NCBI GenBank assembly: GCA_910588225.1
Contig: CAJUQT010000008.1
Span: 20,622-84,621, forward strand
From: an uncultured Acetatifactor sp.
Lineage (GTDB): Bacteria > Bacillota > Clostridia > Lachnospirales > Lachnospiraceae
Length of the DNA stretch: 64,000 nucleotides
Direction: 5' to 3'
In this document: piece after piece, positions 61,239 through 64,000 of the stretch
Layout: the number at the start of each line of letters is the position of its first letter
Numbering within the stretch: position 1 is the first letter of the stretch
Position numbers and translations under genes: made by a program
Notes under the pieces: generated by a model
What the model saw: the letters and a program-made list of their open reading frames with translations, nothing else
Databases searched by the model: none
What the model was told of the DNA's origin: nothing

Positions 61239-61853
61239 TCAAACATTTCCTGTCTGCTCCGGCGGACATTCATTCAGAATTCTGTCCAGAATTCCGTATA
61301 TTTCCTCACGTCCCTGCTTTGTCTCGGCCGAAAATGGTATAATAACAGTATCTTTAACTGCATTCAGTCCGGCACGAATCAGTTTCAGCTGTCCCTGTAT
61401 CTGGCTCCTTTTGAGTTTGTCCAGCTTAGTGGCTATAATCACAGGTTGATAACCGCTCTCCACAATCCAGCGGAACATGGTTCTGTCATTTTCAGAAGGC
61501 GCATGTCGTATGTCAATCAGATGAAACACCTGTCTGAGCTGCCTTGAGCTATGGAGATAGTTTTCCACCATTTTCCCCCACTGTACCTTCACCTTTTCAT
61601 TGACCTTCGCATAACCATACCCCGGTAAATCCACAAAATAAAGCACATGATTAATATTATAGTAATTGATTGTCTGGGTCTTCCCCGGCTGGGAGCTGGT
61701 TCTGGCCAGGGACTTCCGGTTCATCAGCGCGTTGATCAGCGAGGATTTACCCACATTGCTTTTACCTGCAAACGCCACTTCCGGCAGAACTGTTTCCGGC
61801 AGCCTGCTGCTGACACCGCACACAATTTCCAGGCTGACATCTTTGATTACCAT
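61239..61853 (-). CDS. engB: ribosome biogenesis GTP-binding protein EngB (YsxC/YihA)
   Basis: A 204-residue GTPase needed for large ribosomal subunit assembly. G1 is FAGKSNVGKSSLINAL, the G2 region is SSQPGKTQTINYY, G3 is FVDLPGYGYAKV and G4 is IATKLDKL. The start at 61853 follows AAAGGA; a GTG 7 codons upstream would bury that site. It comes after clpX with a terminator hairpin in between; in many relatives lon lies at this point, and it is absent here. Confidence 0.95.
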   Translation of the reverse strand: MVIKDVSLEIVCGVSSRLPETVLPEVAFAGKSNVGKSSLINALMNRKSLARTSSQPGKTQTINYYNINHVLYFVDLPGYGYAKVNEKVKVQWGKMVENYLHSSRQLRQVFHLIDIRHAPSENDRTMFRWIVESGYQPVIIATKLDKLKRSQIQGQLKLIRAGLNAVKDTVIIPFSAETKQGREEIYGILDRILNECPPEQTGNV

Positions 61854-61880
61854 ATTCCGTATGTCCTTTCTCACTCATAC

Positions 61881-61907
61881 AAAACGCCGTCACAGGGACG
61901 GCGTTTT
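61881..61907 (-). terminator. terminator between clpX and engB
   Basis: Perfect 11-bp arms AAAACGCCGTC (61881-61891) and GACGGCGTTTT (61897-61907), 5-base loop, starting 9 bases after the clpX stop. It ends in four T on either strand. Confidence 0.8.
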
Positions 61908-61915
61908 ATGCTGTA

Positions 61916-63190
61916 TTACATCGCTTTATTCAGACCTAATCTGTGTTCATTCTTGTGAATCGTCAGAGGCGTATTTCCTTCCTCCACCGTATCCTTCGTG
62001 ATAATACATTCTTCAATGGTCTCGTCGGAAGGTATCTGATACATGATATCCATCAAGATACTTTCCATGATGGAACGGAGTCCTCTTGCTCCTGTCTTGC
62101 GCTCAAAAGCTTTCGTCGCAATAGCCCTGATGGCCTCCTCCTCAAAGGAAAGCTCCACGCCGTCCATGTCAAACAGCTTCTGATATTGCTTGATCAGCGC
62201 ATTTTTAGGCTCCTGCAGAATGCGAATCAACGCCTCGGCATCCAGCCCTCTCAGGGATACGCAGATAGGCACACGGCCTACAAACTCTGGTATCAGTCCG
62301 AATTTCACCAGATCCTGAGGAGTCACTTCCTGCAGCAGATCCCCAATCTCCTTTCTCGATTTCTCAGTCACATCTGTACTGAAACCAATGGCTTTGCGAT
62401 CCAGCCTGGCCTCCACAATCTTCTCCAGTCCGTCAAAAGCACCTCCACAGATAAACAATATATTGGAAGTATCAATGGAAATCAGTTCCTGATGCGGATG
62501 CTTTCTGCCTCCCTGAGGGGGAACATTTGCGACCGTACCCTCCACAATCTTCAGGAGAGCCTGCTGAACACCTTCTCCCGACACATCACGGGTAATGGAT
62601 ACATTCTCGCCTTTCTTGGTAATCTTGTCAATCTCGTCTATATAGATAATTCCGTACTGAGCGCGCTCAACATCATACTCTGCAGCCTGAATCAGCTTCA
62701 GCAGAATGTTCTCCACGTCCTCACCCACATATCCGGCCTCTGTCAGCGTCGTCGCATCTGCAATGGCAAAAGGCACATTGATAATCTTTGCCAGTGTCTG
62801 GGCCAGATAGGTTTTGCCGGACCCGGTAGGGCCTACCATGATGATATTACTCTTCTGTAATTCCACATCATCCAGGTCCCGCGGCGCCATCACTCTTTTA
62901 TAATGATTGTACACGGCAACGGACAATACCTTTTTGGCCTCCTCCTGCCCCACTACATATTCGTCCAGAAAATTCTTGATTTCAACGGGCTTCAGCAGAT
63001 TAATATCAGGATGAATTGCCTCTTCCTCTTCTTCATCCTGCAGTTCTTCCTCCAGTATATCCGCACAGATATCAATACAGTCGTCACAGATGTAGACGCC
63101 TGCCGGTCCGGCAATCAGTTTACGGACCTGATTCTGTGTCTTATTGCAGAAAGAACATCTGATATCGTTTCCCATCATTTTACTCGCCAT
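61916..63190 (-). CDS. clpX: ATP-dependent Clp protease ATP-binding subunit ClpX
   Basis: AAA+ unfoldase that feeds substrates to ClpP. An N-terminal zinc domain has Cys12, Cys15, Cys35 and Cys38 (RCSFCNKTQN and ICDDCIDIC). Walker A is GPTGSGKTYLAQTLA at about 120-134, Walker B is IIYIDEIDKI, and the ClpP-contacting loop is ELIPEFVGRVP-like (GLIPEFVGRVP). The 424-residue length is standard. AGGAG precedes the ATG at 63190; the gene is 36 bp after clpP. Confidence 0.98.
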   Translation of the reverse strand: MASKMMGNDIRCSFCNKTQNQVRKLIAGPAGVYICDDCIDICADILEEELQDEEEEEAIHPDINLLKPVEIKNFLDEYVVGQEEAKKVLSVAVYNHYKRVMAPRDLDDVELQKSNIIMVGPTGSGKTYLAQTLAKIINVPFAIADATTLTEAGYVGEDVENILLKLIQAAEYDVERAQYGIIYIDEIDKITKKGENVSITRDVSGEGVQQALLKIVEGTVANVPPQGGRKHPHQELISIDTSNILFICGGAFDGLEKIVEARLDRKAIGFSTDVTEKSRKEIGDLLQEVTPQDLVKFGLIPEFVGRVPICVSLRGLDAEALIRILQEPKNALIKQYQKLFDMDGVELSFEEEAIRAIATKAFERKTGARGLRSIMESILMDIMYQIPSDETIEECIITKDTVEEGNTPLTIHKNEHRLGLNKAM

Positions 63191-63226
63191 TCCACTACTC
63201 CTACTCTTTACTCATTTCATGACGGC

Positions 63227-63823
63227 TCAGGCCTTCTGAGCGTCATGGGAAGAAATCACCATATCCACAATGCCATATTCCTTCGCTTCCTGTGCGGTCA
63301 TCCAGTAGTCACGCTCCGTATCAGCACATATGGTCTCATAATCCTTGCCTGTATTTTCGGCAAGCATATGGTTTAATTTCTCCCGTGTCCGCAGAATATG
63401 CTTCGCAGCAATGTCAATATCCGTGGCCTGCCCCTGAGAACCGCCTGCGGGCTGGTGAATCATAACTTCCGCGTTGGGAAGAGCAAAACGTTTTCCCTTT
63501 GCTCCGCCGGCAAGCAGGAAAGAGCCCATGCTGGCCGCCATTCCCATACATACCGTAGACACGTCGCATTTAATATAATGCATGGTATCATAAATAGCCA
63601 TCCCCGCCGTAATAACGCCGCCCGGACTGTTGATATAGAGATGGATATCCTTCTCCGGATCCTCCGCCTCCAGGAACAGCAGCTGTGCCACTACCACACT
63701 GGCGGAAACATCATTCACTTCCTCTCCAAGCACCACGATTCTGTCCTTTAACAATCTGGAATAAATATCATATGATCTCTCGCCCCTGCTCGTCTGTTCA
63801 ACGACATAAGGTATTAAACTCAT
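63227..63823 (-). CDS. clpP: ATP-dependent Clp protease proteolytic subunit ClpP
   Basis: Serine protease barrel that partners ClpX. The catalytic triad is Ser98 (GMAASMGSFLL), His123 (VMIHQPAGG) and Asp172 (ADTERDYWM), at the canonical spacing. The 198-residue length is normal with the ATG at 63823, which has AGGAGG nine bases upstream. The in-frame stretch up to 63910 would add 29 residues encoded by the repeated sequence upstream, so I treat it as leader. Confidence 0.97.
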   Translation of the reverse strand: MSLIPYVVEQTSRGERSYDIYSRLLKDRIVVLGEEVNDVSASVVVAQLLFLEAEDPEKDIHLYINSPGGVITAGMAIYDTMHYIKCDVSTVCMGMAASMGSFLLAGGAKGKRFALPNAEVMIHQPAGGSQGQATDIDIAAKHILRTREKLNHMLAENTGKDYETICADTERDYWMTAQEAKEYGIVDMVISSHDAQKA

Positions 63824-63843
63824 TTTGAAAGTCCTCCTATTTA

Positions 63844-64000
63844 AGTTCCGCAACTCTTCCTCCACACACCTTTCCTGATAAATTTTCGGCTGCATAGTGC
63901 GCATCCGCAAATTTATCGTGCGTCTTCGGCTTCGTTGCTGATTTTAGTTCCGCAACTCTTCCTCCACACACCTTTCCTGATAAATTTTCGGCTGCATAGT
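63844..64000. repeat. tandem duplication of a 102-bp unit upstream of clpP
   Basis: The 55 bp at 63844-63898 recur exactly at 63946-64000, an offset of 102; the second copy is cut by the window edge. Within the unit GATAAATTT (63877-63885) and AAATTTATC (63909-63917) form a perfect 9-bp inverted repeat that extends, with mismatches, into a longer hairpin (CGG/CCG and GCA/TGC pairs). Confidence 0.85.

Overview
The window comes from a motile, Gram-positive, low-to-mid GC member of the Clostridia, most likely a Lachnospiraceae. The evidence is a flagellar operon of clostridial layout with FlbD, a YlxF/MotE-like protein and the flagellar-operon protein between FlgD and FlgE. CodY, a PolC-type replicative polymerase and a large unnamed gene cluster of Lachnospiraceae type point the same way. 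I name no species. Almost every gene is on the minus strand, so the text below follows transcription from high to low coordinates.

Layout from the right edge: clpP, clpX, engB and an AI-2E family permease (59991-63823). Next comes an ECF sigma factor with an overlapping membrane-anchored anti-sigma-like partner, an atypical response regulator and a TraX-like membrane protein (56307-59707). Two ABC exporter units and two small regulators of GntR and XRE type follow (51250-56141). Then comes a four-gene cluster of unknown function (44126-51200): a giant helical-repeat protein, an Hsp70/actin-like protein, a TPR-like protein and a membrane coiled-coil protein. It is followed by purB, a purF-like gene lacking the glutaminase cysteine, an acyltransferase, and purC on the plus strand (39156-43947). 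A DNA-repair neighbourhood (33258-38726) holds ogt, a second alkyltransferase-like gene, a small exported protein under an SOS-type operator, a DUF1653 gene, a 5'-nucleotidase and an SfsA-MutY fusion. A glycosyltransferase and a plus-strand lipid pair (lipid kinase, PAP2 phosphatase) lead to glyA. Next are the threonine-pathway genes hom, a phosphoglycerate-mutase-like candidate homoserine kinase and an aspartokinase (24705-28730). Then come a membrane-anchored family 3 glycosidase, ispG and polC (17035-24337), a tRNA-Glu gene, topA and codY. The flagellar operon runs flgB, flgC, fliE, fliF, fliG, fliH, fliI, fliJ, ylxF, fliK, flgD, TIGR02530-like, flgE, flbD, motA and leaves the window at the left edge.

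The genes work together in recognisable blocks. The flagellar block builds, in order, the rod base, MS ring and switch, the export ATPase with its regulators, hook-length control and hook cap, the hook, and the stator. CodY, the nutrient-sensing regulator, lies directly upstream. The aspartate kinase, homoserine dehydrogenase and candidate homoserine kinase cover aspartate to homoserine phosphate. The repair block pairs alkylation reversal with A/G mismatch repair and a likely damage-induced small protein.

The most interesting items are the two LexA-like boxes in the promoter of a small exported protein (37603-37660), the four-gene Hsp70-like/coiled-coil cluster, the PurF paralogue with Gly in place of the catalytic Cys, the SfsA-MutY fusion, the degenerate response regulator, and a hexapeptide-repeat small ORF between hom and the PGM-like gene. 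Product names rest on recognising sequence motifs; no database search was run.
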